Shown here: piece after piece, positions 1 to 11,410 of the stretch
How positions within the stretch are numbered: position 1 is the stretch's first letter
How the letters are laid out: every line of letters starts with the position of its first letter
Assembly: GCA_003952965.2 (NCBI GenBank)
Contig: CM025856.1
Span: 21,793,351 to 21,857,350, forward strand
Length of the DNA stretch: 64,000 nt
Reading direction: 5' to 3'
From: Morella rubra
Lineage: Eukaryota > Streptophyta > Magnoliopsida > Fagales > Myricaceae
The notes under the pieces: generated by a model
Seen by the model: only the letters and a program-made list of their open reading frames with translations
What the model was told of the DNA's origin: nothing
The model's database searches: none
Program-made: the position numbers and the translations under genes

Positions 1-1261
1 TGTTTTTACTGAGATAATATTAATTTATAAGATTTGATATAATATTATTACGATATCAGAGATTCAGTTTTAATGTAAGATATTGTTGAGATTTTATAAA
101 TTTAAGTTTAAATATAAAATATATTTCCTATCATGCTTTGTATTATATCTATAGATAGAAAATTTAATTTATACGATGTATATACTCATAATATAAAATG
201 CAGTCATAGAATACAGCTTTTACAATAAAGTAAGTCAGCTTAATCACTTAAATCTCTGTCTCTCATATATCTCCGATCTCCACATCATGTTTCAATTTTG
301 TATTTCATTATCTTTTCTTGATCCTTTACCTTCCTCAATAATAATTAGTTTACGAGCCATATGCTTGTGGGATCCTTATTTTAGGCTGTTAGCATTATTG
401 GTTCGTGCGGCAACGATATTCTTTGGTGTGGACGAGGAGCAGGAGTTAGGTGGTGGAGCACAATTAAGGTTATGTTATTAATGTTGAATTGTAAGCTCGC
501 ATGACGTGTTGTTTTGGATTTAGACAATAACACTTTCGCTGATAAAAAATGGTTTAAGATTTTTCTGTCCGAAAAGAGATAATGGCCATAAATATAGAGA
601 TCGATCAAATACAAAACGAGGAAGGTGGATTGACAGCTAGGTTGTGAAGCGCTGTGGAGCTGAAATTATCATCATCATCATATAGAAGCTTAGATGATGC
701 ATTATTCTGGAAACTAAAAACTTTTGGGTTGACGCTGCTTAATTAAATCAATTTCCTAATTAAGATCAGCCCAGTGAAGAAGGTGTGATCTTTAAGTTAA
801 TTCTGCTTTCAATTGTGTGGGTAGCTAGGATTAAAAGATGTCATGAACTGATCAGTTAAATCGATCATGAAAATGCACCACGACTAGCTTTTGAAACTTC
901 AAGTGGCCGACAAATGAATCTGATCGACCAACGTCTAAAATTCTACGTACTGATCGCGGTTTAGTATGATAATTACCACGTACCCCTTAATTAATTATAC
1001 ATGTATTCGATCTGTGGGAACACAGAGACTAAAGAAAAATATTGTTTCTGTGGATCCAACGCAAGAAGATATTATAATCTGGTGCTTTTAATTAGTCTAA
1101 TTCTTCATACCCAGATGGCCAAGAGTTTGTTTTCAACATTTTCGACGGGTGCTTTGGCCTTTGGGCAATTTGCCGTAACCTTAATCCTCATGTATATATG
1201 GTTCAAATAGCACTGAGCAGGATTGAGTAGCCAAAAAGATAAATGGTCTTTCCGGATGTTC
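1..1261. other. intergenic, AT-rich, no gene seen
   Basis: AT-rich sequence with short open frames only. None of them shows a recognisable domain, a codon pattern or splice signals that join into a longer product. It is spacer on the low-coordinate side of the LINE remnant. Confidence 0.6.
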
Positions 1262-1865
1262 TTTTTTTTTTTTTTTTAAGCAAATAAAACTAGCATTAAT
1301 ATATAGGAGTAGCAATAAAAAAAAAAAACAAAGACACCTCAAGGAGGGTCAGAACCAGCGTCTACCCAGGGAAACCGAGAGATACACCCCCAGAACTCGG
1401 GTAAGCTTCCTTCCCTTAAGGAAGAAGCAGCCCATTGGGAAGATTATGTGCAACAACATTTGCACCCCTAGGAATATAAGAGCAAGAAAAATACTGATGA
1501 GCCTGTAACTGTGACTGAATCCTAGAAACCAACGGCTCTAACTGCCATGGACAATCAGAGAGGTCACTCGAAACCGCATCCATCACGACCATCGAATCCC
1601 CTTCAAATAAAACATGCTCCCAAGAATGTTGAGATGCTGCCGAAATGACAAGCCATAAAGCTTCAGCCTTGCCCACCGAAGGATCTACAACCTGTAGCCT
1701 TCGAGCTTCAGCATGGACAACAAGACCTGATTCATCTCTGCATACGCAGGCAGCCATAGCGAAAGAAAGTCTAGTGGCTAAATCTGCATTAATTTTAATA
1801 AAACCAGGAGGAGGAGGCTTCCAGAGTACTGAAGACAGGGGATGAGAGCATCGCCAAGCTTCCAC
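1262..1865 (-). mobile_element. 3' end of a LINE-type retroelement: RNase H domain plus poly(A) tail
   Basis: On the minus strand an open frame of about 149 codons (1865 to 1416) encodes an RNase H-like domain of the kind found at the C-terminus of plant non-LTR retrotransposons. Visible elements are a start WKPPPPGFIKINAD with the first acidic residue, AEALWLV with the Glu, FEGDSMVVMDA with the Asp, and the end motif YIPRGANVVAH. After the stop comes a short untranslated stretch and then a poly(A) run (plus-strand poly(T), about 1264-1278), which marks the 3' end. The upstream reverse transcriptase and endonuclease are absent, so this is a 5'-truncated dead copy. A stand-alone RNase H-like gene is less likely because of the tail. 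No clear target-site duplication was found. Confidence 0.72.
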
Positions 1866-2718
1866 ATGTCGAAGAGTAGTGTGCTGGAGCCTGGATACGA
1901 GTCACCACCTGAGTGATGGTGGAGGGAGGGCCGCCATGAACAACCTGGTTACGTTCATGCTATACAAGATCAATAGCATTAACAGCATACAGTTGAAAAT
2001 AATGATGATCAGCACTAGGAATATTGATAAACACTAGGAATAATGATGATCAGCACTAGGAATATATATATATAATTTACTAATTAACAATTTGTCACTG
2101 GATGAGTAATTAATCTAGCATTAACTTTTGACTTAATTCAGTTGAAAATCTAATCACAAACGATGTTTTTGATTACGTATCTAATAAATTAAACCCTTAC
2201 CTTTGCTGAATAATATGAGTCATACAAAATATTCATCCCAGAAAACATGATATAGTTTTAAAACCCCAGTTGATTTGATGATAATTTGGCACCTTTTTTT
2301 TCCCTCTAAATACTCTGGGTTCAAAGGTCATTAGTACATATGTAGTCTCTTTCCCTTTTCCCTCTTTGAATGCTATTCTCATATTGCCCTCCGGCTCCGT
2401 TAGTTTTGGGCCAATGACAATCTGGCGCCACTTTGGTCAAGCAGTACATAGGTTAATTTTTAGGTCATCGGCCTTGGAGAGCCACAAAACCTGGGATAGA
2501 ATATGATGACAATCAGTCATATTCCTCAATGACTTTGTTTTTGGTCCTCCAATCCCTTCAAGCCCATGATCCCATAATTAATTCGCATGGTACTTCTTTC
2601 CTCTTCATAAATTAATTCAGATGCTGTGATCTCCTTCCATACCACTTTGATCATTTGCTCGTCCTTGAGCGCGACGCTCATCGTCCAAGTATACCTCAAC
2701 CCACACATAAGACTACTC
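1866..2718. other. intergenic; short direct duplication; 5' flank of the receptor kinase
   Basis: No gene seen. A block near 1999-2024 (aatgatgatcagcactagg and flanks) is repeated at about 2039-2064. The remainder is the presumed promoter and 5' leader of the kinase at 2719. Confidence 0.5.
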
Positions 2719-5700
2719 ATGATGGACCGAACTTGTTTCCTCGTCCTTTATTTCGTGACGCTTCTTTTGATACCAAGTTACATGTCCATCTTATGTTCTG
2801 CAGCAATTCCAACGATTGACACGGACAAATCTGCTCTTCTTGCTTTAAAGGCTAAAATTTCATCGGACCCTCACAACTTTTTGACAAGCAACTGGTCCAC
2901 CGGTACCTCGGTTTGCAGTTGGGTGGGAGTCATCTGTGGTTCCAAGCACCACCGTGTCAGAGCCTTGGACCTCTCTTACATGGGCATTGTGGGTACTATT
3001 TCTCCGCACTTGGGAAATATTTCGTTTCTTATTAGCCTACGCATCCCCAACAACAGTTTTCATGGCTCTATACCCGATGAATTGGGTCGTCTTCGCCGAC
3101 TAAGACTCTTGAACGTCGGATTCAACAACTTTGGTGGAGAAATCTCACCGTGGATAGGGTTGTTATCCAAGCTTCAATATTTGTTTCTATATGGTAATAG
3201 TTTAACAGGTACCGTATCCATCGTCTATATCGAACCTATCTTCATTGCGAATAATTTCTCTGAGCTTTAACCTGCTGTCGGGCTCTATCCCTTCTTCTAT
3301 TTTCAACATATCCACCCTCCAAGAAATAAATCTTGAGAAGAACAAGCTTTCAGTCCGTTGCCCTCCAGTATCCTGAACATGTCCTCACTGAAAGTTCTTG
3401 ATCTAAAATCTAATAACTTATCCGGTGAACTTCCCTTGGGTATGTTCGATCATCTTCCCATCTTGCAGCGACTTCAACTGTCCTATAATCGGTTTTATGG
3501 CAAACTCCCAGCCACCTTGTTCAAGTGCAACCAGCTTCAATCTATATTGTTATGGGATAATGAGTTCGTGGGAAGATTACCCCCGGAAATCGGGAACTTA
3601 ACCAAGCTTACAAAGTTACGTCTTGCCTACAACAATTTTGCAGGTATGTTAATTTTTTTTTAAAAATCTATTATATGGAAGGACGTTATTGATTAGCACT
3701 ATATATTATTGGTTTGAGTAGTGATATATAATTGCCGACAATTCATATGTGGCAGGGGCAATACCAAGTGAAATTGGCAATCTACAAAGCCTGGAGGAAT
3801 TCAATATTGGTGCTAACAGCTTCTCTGGCTCAATCCCATTTGAGATTTTCAATATTTCATCAATACAGGTCATTGGAATGGCTTTGAATAGCCTCTCAGG
3901 CCATCTTCCATCCAATGTTGGCATTTTCCTTCCAAATCTTCGGTGGCTTCTTCTCGGGGGAAATGAGCTCAGTGGAACAATTCCAAGTTCAATCTCCAAT
4001 GCTTCACAGCTTGCTAAGCTAGACTTAGCCAACAACTCACTCTCGGGCTTTATTCCTGAAATAATTGGTAATTTAAGGCTCCTCCAATTACTAAACTTAG
4101 AATTCAACAACTTGACCTTGGAATCTCCAGACATGAGGAGACTCTTCTCCTCTTTGTCGAATTGCCCCTCTCTTGAAATATTATCCTTATCGAATAATCC
4201 CCTAAATGGTGTCCTTCCCAGTTCCTTTGGAAATCTTTCTACTTCTTTTCAGAAATTTTTTTTAGGGGACTGCAACATCAAGGGCAACCTTCTCAAAGAT
4301 GTTGGCAATTTAAGCAACTTGATACTTCTGGACTTGGGGGCGAATGAATTGATTGGACACATTCCAACCTCAGTGGAAAGATTAAGAAATCTCGTAGGCT
4401 TGTACCTTGATGATAATAGATTAGAGGGTCCTATCCCGTCTAGTCTTTGTCATTTGAAGAGGTTGTTTGAGGTGTATTTAGGCGGGAATGAGCTTGTGGG
4501 ATATATTCCCGAATGTATAGGTAATCTAAGTTCTCTAAGAGGTCTCTACTTGGAAGCCAACCAATTAACTTCTATGATTCCCTTGAGTTTATGGAGCCTC
4601 GCGGATCTCCTGGACGTCAGCATGTCATCAAATTCTCTAAATGGCTCTGTCTCATTAAAGATTGGCAATTTGAAAGCCTTGACAATGTTGGATTTATCCG
4701 GAAATCAACTATTCCATGATATCCCAAAAGAAATTGGTGGGCTCAAAGATCTTGTTCATCTTTCCTTGGCAGGAAATCAATTAGAAGGTTCGATTCCTGG
4801 ATCATTTGGTGAATTGATAAGCTTGGAGTTCTTGGATCTTTCGAGCAACTATCTATCAGGAGAGATTCCTAAGTCCATGGAAAAACTCTTATACCTCAAA
4901 TATCTAAATGTATCTTTCAATAGACTACAAGGAAGAATCCCTACAGAAGGACCATTTGTAAACTTCTCTGCTGCATCATTTATTTCAAACGATGACCTTT
5001 GCGGCGCTCCCCAACTGCAAGTTCCCCCATGCAAAGAAGGTGTTCACAGATCGAAAAAGGCCACAGCAGTACATGTACTGAAATATTTACTGCCAGCAAT
5101 TGGGTTAACGACGCTTATTGTGTCTGTTTTACTAGTTCTGAAAAAATGGCAAAAGAAGAAAGCCAAAATTGAAGGTGTGGTAGACTTGTCGCCTTTAGTA
5201 ACACGGAGAAGAATTTCTTACCAAGAATTATCTCGAGCAACAGAAGGGTTCAGTGGAAACAACTTGCTCGGAGAAGGGAGTTTTGGATCAGTTTACAAAG
5301 GAACATTGTTAGATGGCATGAATGTTGCAGTAAAAGTTTTGAATTTACAAGTAGAAGGGGCGTTCAGAAGTTTTGAGGTAGAATGTGAGGTGCTACGCAA
5401 CATTCATCATCGAAATCTCGTCAAAATCATCAGTACTTGTAGCAACGACATTGACTTCAAAGCCTTTGTAATGGAATATATGCCTAATGGAGACCTAGAG
5501 AAGTGGTTGTACGCGGACAACTATTTTCTCGATATGTTACAAAGGGTAAACATAATGATTGATGTGGCGAATGCCCTAGAGTACCTTCATTTTGGTTATT
5601 CAACACCTATTGTTCATTGTGATTTGAAGCCGAGCAATATCTTAGTAGATGAAGACATGGTTGCGCATGTTGCTGATTTTGGCATTGCTAAATTCTTGGG

Positions 5701-6265
5701 CGTCGGAGATTCTCTTATGCGGACTATAACTCTTGCTACTATTGGATATATGGCTCCAGGTAATTTCTATCATTTAGTCTTATATAGTCACATGCTGTTA
5801 TTTTTGGTATACTATTGCCCTTTGTACTTTATTTTCTTGATTTTTTTTTTTGTTTATCATAATTCAATGTGAAGCTTTCTAATGATTAAAAAAAAAATGC
5901 AATCTTACGTAGAATATGGATCAGAAGGAATCGTTTCTATCAGAGGCGATGTATATAGTTTTGGTATTCTATTGATGGAAATTTTTACAAGAAAGAAGCC
6001 TACAGAGGATATGTTTGCTGGAGAAATGAGTTTGAAGCGTTGGGTAGAGGAATCGCTATCCCTTTCACTAATAAAGGACGTTGTTGATACCAACTTGTTG
6101 AGAAATGGAGGTGATTTCGCTGCAATAGAAGACTGCTTATCATCTATTATGGGATTGGCTTTGAGCTGTTGTGAAGATTCACCTGAAAGGAGGAGCAATA
6201 TGAAAGATGCTGCAGCCATACTTAAAAAGATCAAATTAAGACTCGTGCGGGATACAAGAAGATGA
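2719..6265 (+). CDS. LRR receptor-like kinase, subfamily XII (FLS2/EFR/Xa21-like), with two single-base indels
   Basis: Plasma-membrane immune-type receptor kinase of about 1,090 residues when read through the indels. Exons are about 2719-3643, 3756-5759 and 5913-6265, with GT-AG introns. In order: signal peptide (about 1-30), LRR N-cap with CSWVGVIC, about 20 plant-type LRRs (GxIPxxIGNL), a membrane helix near residue 750 (YLLPAIGLTTLIVSVLLVL) and a kinase domain from about 810. The kinase has GEGSFGSVYKG, VAVKV, VHCDLKPSN, ADFGIA and GYMAPEYGSEG. Cys replaces Arg before the catalytic Asp (HCD), so it is a non-RD kinase, as in pattern-recognition receptors. Start: the tandem ATGs at 2719/2722 precede the hydrophobic signal. 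Odd: the frame shifts at about 3214 (one extra base) and returns at about 3353 (one missing base), with TAA at 3268 if read uncorrected. It is either a recent pseudogene or an assembly error. The ligand cannot be told. Confidence 0.88.
3644..3755 (+). other. intron inside the LRR domain of the receptor kinase
   Basis: Donor gtatgt and acceptor ggcag join GCA-G to GG-GCA, restoring the unbroken LRR motif NNFAGAIPSEIGNL. Family members usually have a single intron in the kinase region, so this 112-base intron in the LRR domain is an extra one. Confidence 0.75.
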
Positions 6266-7036
6266 CTAATCTGAGAATGCATGTCTGATTTGATCACATG
6301 TTTGTGGCTTTCTAGGTGATGTGAGAATCTTAGGATTCTTCGAAAAACACTTGTAATTTACAGGCATTGTTCTGCTGTGGAACTTTAACAGTGGAGGAGT
6401 TACACTAGTGGGAATAATGTCACTTTACTTTTGGTGCCTTAAACAGCGTACTTTGTATCCTTTGGTTTATCATTGCTTGCAGTATTTCTTGCAAGTTGAG
6501 TAAACTTGTTCATCTAGCTGCCGATGATCTTGCAAGTTGTTAAGTTTTCCAGTCACTTCACAATCAAGTCATAGATAAGAGGATTAAAAAAACAAAAAGT
6601 CATAAATAAAAGACACTCATTTTTCTGAAGAACAGCTTAGAACGCTCCTATTCTTTCACTATTCAATGTGGTAGTAATTCTGAACCTGTAAATTATAATT
6701 ATTACCTGAAAAGGAGCAGCAAGCATAGTGCTCAAATAGCTACTCCGACTATGATATAAACAATTCGCTTTGTTCCACCGTGAGGATCAAGTTTGAAAAT
6801 TTCCCAACTACAACCAAAGATAATACCAGCAAAGGATTGAAAGCAACAAGACAAAAACATGAATTACAGTATTATTTACTACTTCGGCAGCAATAGGAAT
6901 AATTTTCCTTGGCCTTTTTTTTGTTTCCATTTTGATGGGCCGTCTGGGCCCTGTAACGCGTACATGTATGAAGGTAAGTAGACCCAGCCCGTTAAATTTT
7001 AAGCCCCACATTTACAGGTGCTCTTCTGCAGTCATA
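6266..7036. other. intergenic between receptor kinase and LQY1
   Basis: Holds the kinase 3' flank and a weak poly(A)-stub candidate: an imperfect repeat aagtcatagataagag (from 6566) and aagtcataaataaaag (from 6597) around an A-rich insert. No gene was recognised. Confidence 0.45.
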
Positions 7037-7044
7037 CCACGTGG
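7037..7044. promoter_or_regulatory. perfect palindromic G-box upstream of LQY1
   Basis: CCACGTGG lies 245 bp before the LQY1 start codon. G-boxes bind bZIP and bHLH factors such as HY5 and PIFs and are common in light-regulated promoters. That fits a chloroplast photosystem II protein, but function here is inferred from position only. Confidence 0.45.
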
Positions 7045-7149
7045 ACGGGACATTTTGCCGCCGTGTCCAATCGTACGTCTGGTGGTTAACGTCTCTCTGG
7101 ATAAACCCACATATCCAAAATCCAGTAGCGCTGGACTTCCAATTCTTCT

Positions 7150-7201
7150 GGGTGCTTCACTACCATATTCAGCAAAAAAAAAGGGGTGCTTCACTACCAT
7201 A
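7150..7201 (+). repeat. poly(A) micro-insertion with 18-bp target duplication
   Basis: gggtgcttcactaccata occurs at 7150-7167 and exactly again at 7184-7201. Between them is a 16-base insert ttcagcaaaaaaaaag. It lies about 90 bp before the LQY1 start codon, probably in the leader or core promoter. Confidence 0.7.
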
Positions 7202-7288
7202 CCGCCTCTGGTGGTGAGCGAGAGTCTTTCTCAACCCTTTGCGTGTTTGTTGGAAACCTCGAGAAAAGATTGGTTGGGACGCTAAGAA

Positions 7289-9611
7289 ATGTCAGTAGCG
7301 CCTTCGGCTTCGCTCCCTCGCTTGCACTCTCCTTTTCTTTGTCGCCCTGTCAAGCTCACTTCTACCGCGTCTTTTCTCCCCCACAGACCCGTCAGAAATC
7401 AACGGTCACCAGCGTCTTATCCATGCATTCGAGCTGTTGATCTCGATCAAAACACGGTTCTTTCTCCACCCACTTTGTCTTGTATTCATTAATTTAATTC
7501 CCTTATGCGAGAGGAGTAACATGGAAATAGCGGCTTTAGGTAGTGGCAATATCAGTTGGGCTCGTGAGCGTCGCAATTGGGATAGGGATTCCCGTCTTCT
7601 ATGAAACCCAAATCGATAATGCTGTAAGTGATTTTTACCCTTCCTTTTTGGTTTCCCCTATCCTGACGGTAAATTGGTATTTCTATTTTGTTTGCACCTA
7701 ATCAAATGTAAGATTGAGGCTTGTTCATGTTGCTGCAGGCAAAGCGAGACAACACTCAGCCATGCTTCCCGTGCGATGGCTCCGGCGCACGTACGTAATG
7801 CTTACTTGGTGTGAAGTTTAAATTTTGCGAATTTGTCCTTTTCCATCTAATCTCGAGTAAAGCCAAATCGAGCACTTAATTAAGCCGCTGTGGTATATTT
7901 TCTATTTCTCGACCACAGGTTGGGTCATTATGTTACTTAAGGGAAATTATAGAAAGTTTAAGTCTTAGAAAGAAACTCTTGGAGCAATTTCTATTGCCTT
8001 AACAGCAAGCGCAATGAAGAGCAAGGTCCAACCCATTTCGCATTGTAAATCATAAGGCCAAATAACCAAGCTGACATAATAAGAAATGGAGTTATGGGGA
8101 GGCTAGTTTTGTCTCAACTCGTGTGTCATTTAGGAATTTGACGTTTTGTTTCATATTTTTCCAACAGCACAGGACGCTGGATTTAATTTTTCAGGGGACT
8201 CTTAAGATTTGGTTCATAATCTGCATAGACTTTACAGGCAGAAACTAGCATTTTACTTTACTTTGAAGTTGGACTATAGCATATTTGATTCGAAGTCCAT
8301 TTTTATTTCTTGGCATAGTACATGGTTTATAGGCTTCCTTCATTTCTCTAAGGATGATTACGCATTTACATGCAGAAAATCTATTGTAAATGCCTATCTG
8401 CTTAGTTACACATTGACATTGCATGTCTGTTTCATGAAACAAACATATGATCAGAAAATTATTAACTTTGATTAAAGCACCTAGCTTTTGGTAGGCTTAG
8501 ATCTTAAATTGGAACTTGGCAACTGAATCTTTCAGTGTGCGATCGGATAATTGTAAATGGGCTTGTTAGCCTTTGATGAAATTAGTGGTTTCACTGGTTC
8601 AAGTCTGTTGTATATTGCATGCTACTGTTTGATCCTAGATTCCCGCTTGAAAATATATTACCAACCAGGCTCATTTGTGGAAACTAGCAATCTGGTTACC
8701 ATATACTTATATAAGGAGGGGCAGTTTCAATTGCCATTATATATATGGGATGCAGAACTTCTGAGCAGAAATAAGCTAATTGACACTGGAAGGAGTCCCG
8801 GAGTTTCATAATCTTTACTCATATGGAAGTGTAATCTTTACTCATATGGAAGTGTATACTTTTCTCCAGAGAGATGCAGATTTTGCATGGGAACTGGCAC
8901 AGTGTCAGTAGATCTTGGTGGCAATGAGAAGGAAGTCTCTCGATGCATCAATTGCGATGGTGCCGGCTCATTGACATGCACCACATGTCAAGGCAGTGGG
9001 ATACAACCTCGATACCTTGATCGGAGGTATGCATTTACTTAACATGTCTTGTTTTTTATTGTCTGCAACCAAATAATGTAACTTAAGGACATTCGATACA
9101 TGGTAAGATATTGCCAATTACTACTCTTAGTTATAAAAGAAAGACCACTCCTATGATAATGAATCAACATAATATGACCACCATGATATTCTAAACTAGA
9201 CCAGTATCCAACCTTTGTTTAGCTTAATAGTGTGTTATAACAACCAAGCTTTAGATGTTTCTCAGCAAACAAACAAAATAGCTTAGAAGTTTGGATTTCC
9301 AATTGGGATTATACTGAGAGAGGCATTACTCACAGGCTTTATGGTAGGCTACCTACAAAAATGGCAATTATGTACATCCTACAAATGAGTTAAAGAACAG
9401 ACCACCTAGCTAGAGAGAGAGGCAGAGAGATGAAAGCCTTATTTTTTGGCCAATGGTCTTTGGACTGAATTATGGCACCTTGGTAACAATGGGAGTCAAT
9501 CCTGTTTTGGTACTTGAGTTAGTTAACTATTTTGGAGAAAAAAAAATCACGAAGTTCTCATTTACAGATTGAGTATTTGTTTTGAACAGAGAATTCAAAG
9601 ACGATGACTAG
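7289..9611 (+). CDS. LQY1: LQY1: chloroplast thylakoid zinc-finger protein of photosystem II repair
   Basis: Five exons join cleanly: 7289-7456, 7540-7623, 7739-7790, 8870-9026 and 9590-9611, giving 160 residues (Arabidopsis LQY1 has about 154). The protein has a Ser/Arg-rich transit peptide, the processing-region motif CIRAVDLDQNT and one thylakoid membrane helix (AISVGLVSVAIGIGIPVFY). Four DnaJ-type CxxCxGxG motifs follow: CFPCDGSG, CRFCMGTG, CINCDGAG and CTTCQGSG. It ends QPRYLDRREFKDDD. LQY1 is known as a protein disulfide isomerase that binds PSII cores and helps their repair under high light. All four zinc-binding motifs are intact, and there is no J domain, as expected. The start is the only ATG that precedes the transit peptide in frame. 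A 23-bp tandem duplication (8818-8858) sits just before exon 4 and leaves the acceptor intact. Confidence 0.95.
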
Positions 9612-10255
9612 ACCCCAAGAAGAAGTAGCAGTGATTTTGATTCGAATCAACTGGCTAATCAAATCATTACTGAAGAGGAATTGAAAGGAATCAGCATTTC
9701 CCGGCTTTTGTTTGTATCCAGTACTTCTTCTACATTCTGCCAAATTGTTTTTCATGCTTTCACCTAATGTTTTTGATTACTGATACAGCCATCTATCTTA
9801 TTCTTTTATATATATTTGTGTGTAGTGGGTCAGTGTTGTGTTTCATCAGTTGTGAAATTTAATACCCAATTTTTCAAATTTGCAATGTTGAAAAGCCTTT
9901 TGAGTTTCAAGACCTCTCTAAAATTTGATACATGCGACTCCAGTGTTGTTGACATAGCCTTTGGCGGGGTGGCCCTCCAGCTCGTCCTCTGTGATTCCCA
10001 TTTTATTCCTTTCTGATTGTTTGTGTTTGTGTGTGTTTATTTTATTTTGTTTTATTTTGTACTTCTTCATATATCTTTTGTTCCTTACCTCTGTCTTAAT
10101 TTGTTATCTTCCAATTCTTATATTAAAAGGTTACGCAAAAATTGTAGTAAAAATACTCATATGATCTGAGTTGTGATCTTTGACAAATATAATATTGTAT
10201 GTGCTTGGAAAAAAAAAAATTCTATGTGTGTCAGTGTCACTGTTTCTTAGAGAAG
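9612..10255. other. LQY1 3' flank, no gene seen
   Basis: AT-rich, partly T-rich sequence after the LQY1 stop. It includes the presumed 3' untranslated region. No further coding signal is visible. Confidence 0.5.
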
Positions 10256-10311
10256 GAAAAAGAAGAAGACCATATATTTTTTTTTTTATAAGAAAAAGAA
10301 GAAGACCATAT
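10256..10311 (-). repeat. poly(A) micro-insertion (minus orientation) with 20-bp target duplication
   Basis: gaaaaagaagaagaccatat is present at 10256-10275 and exactly again at 10292-10311. The 16-base insert is a T run followed by ataa; read on the minus strand it is ttat followed by A's. That is the same TTATAAAA tail start seen in the stubs at 17559 and 22592. Confidence 0.7.
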
Positions 10312-10560
10312 GCCTTGTTAATAACTCAAAATAATTTTTTTTATAAAATGAAAAAGCTATCACACAAGAAGCTTTTGTGATCATATATCAGAATTATTTG
10401 ATTCCTATAATAAGCTTAAGTCTTTAAAATGAAAAAAAAATACTTGTTTTGTTCCCTTCTTTTGTTTTTCCTAATCCTTTACCTATAAAGGCTCGTGAAA
10501 TTCCAGCCGGATGCGTTAAGGAAAGCCCCTGTTAGAGCTGATGTGTTGACTTGTGAAGGT

Positions 10561-10691
10561 GAACCTATGCATGCCACAACCCTGAGCGTTAGCTCAGTGG
10601 TTACCCCCTCTACTTCCGTTCGACGCCCCTTATCGCAGGCAATGCCTGCTGCCACTGTTGACAAAGAAATAAAAAAGAACCTATGCATGCC
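10561..10691 (+). mobile_element. short tRNA-derived SINE with 15-bp target-site duplication
   Basis: A 101-bp body (10576-10676) lies between exact copies of gaacctatgcatgcc (10561-10575 and 10677-10691). It contains a tRNA-like box A, TTAGCTCAGTGG (10589-10600), a degenerate box B, GTTCGACGC (10618-10626), and an A-rich tail ending aaagaaataaaaaa. The A-B spacing is shorter than in a full tRNA, so it may be internally deleted. The host sequence on either side reads in one frame through the target duplication, but I do not recognise a gene there. Confidence 0.75.
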
Positions 10692-10799
10692 GCCAATGAG
10701 AATGTTTCGTAAGCAATACACAAAAAGAGGGATTTATTGTTAGCAACAATATACAAGTTTGGTAGGTTTATAAGATCATTTTTAAGCAGCTTCTTTATT

Positions 10800-11410
10800 C
10801 TAACAAAAATGTTATAATAGATAATCAATTTAACAAAAAGGTTGAAAAAACAGCAACTTATATATTCTAACAATTTTTAACAAAAAAATTTAATACGTGA
10901 ACAGTAGTTCTCTAAAAAATGTTAGAATAGATAATCAATTTAACAAAAAGGCTGAAAAACACTTCCCAGTAACTTATATATTCTAACAATTTTAACAAAA
11001 AAATTTAACATGTGAATAGTGGTTCTCTATTTTTAGAGAACTACTGTTCACTTCACTATCTTAAAATATTAATATCTTTTTTTCTTTCTTTTTCTTCTTA
11101 GCTCTCATGCTCTCCTCTCTTTTCTTTTCTTTTTTTTCTTTTTCTTTTCTTTCTCTGAGCTCTCACGTTCTTCCTCTCTTTTCTTTTCTTCCTCCCAGAC
11201 CATTATGATAAAACGAATATTCAAAAATATAAATGTTAGAGAAAGAATAAAGAAATTTTAAAAAAATAATATTTAAATGGAATAGTAAAAATAGATTATT
11301 AAAATAGAGAATGGTGTTTTTAAAAAGTTGATAGTTAAAATAGAGAAATTTACTTTTTAATAAAAATAGAGAGCCAAATTTGAATAAGCTGCTAGGAATG
11401 CTCTAATTGA
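10800..11410. repeat. AT-rich MITE-like block with tandem and inverted repeats
   Basis: A unit of about 110-120 bp starting atgttataatagataatcaa is repeated: about 10808-10914, then about 10918-11030. Each copy ends near gtgaacagtagttctct or its variant gtgaatagtggttctct. The inverted form agagaactactgttcac follows at 11035-11051, so the block can fold on itself. The right part ends gctaggaatgctctaatt near 11400. No transposase is encoded. The exact ends and superfamily are not determined. Confidence 0.5.

Noticed and set aside
8818..8858. Tandem 23-bp duplication before LQY1 exon 4 as another stub
   Set aside because: There is no A-rich insert between the copies, so it is a simple tandem duplication.
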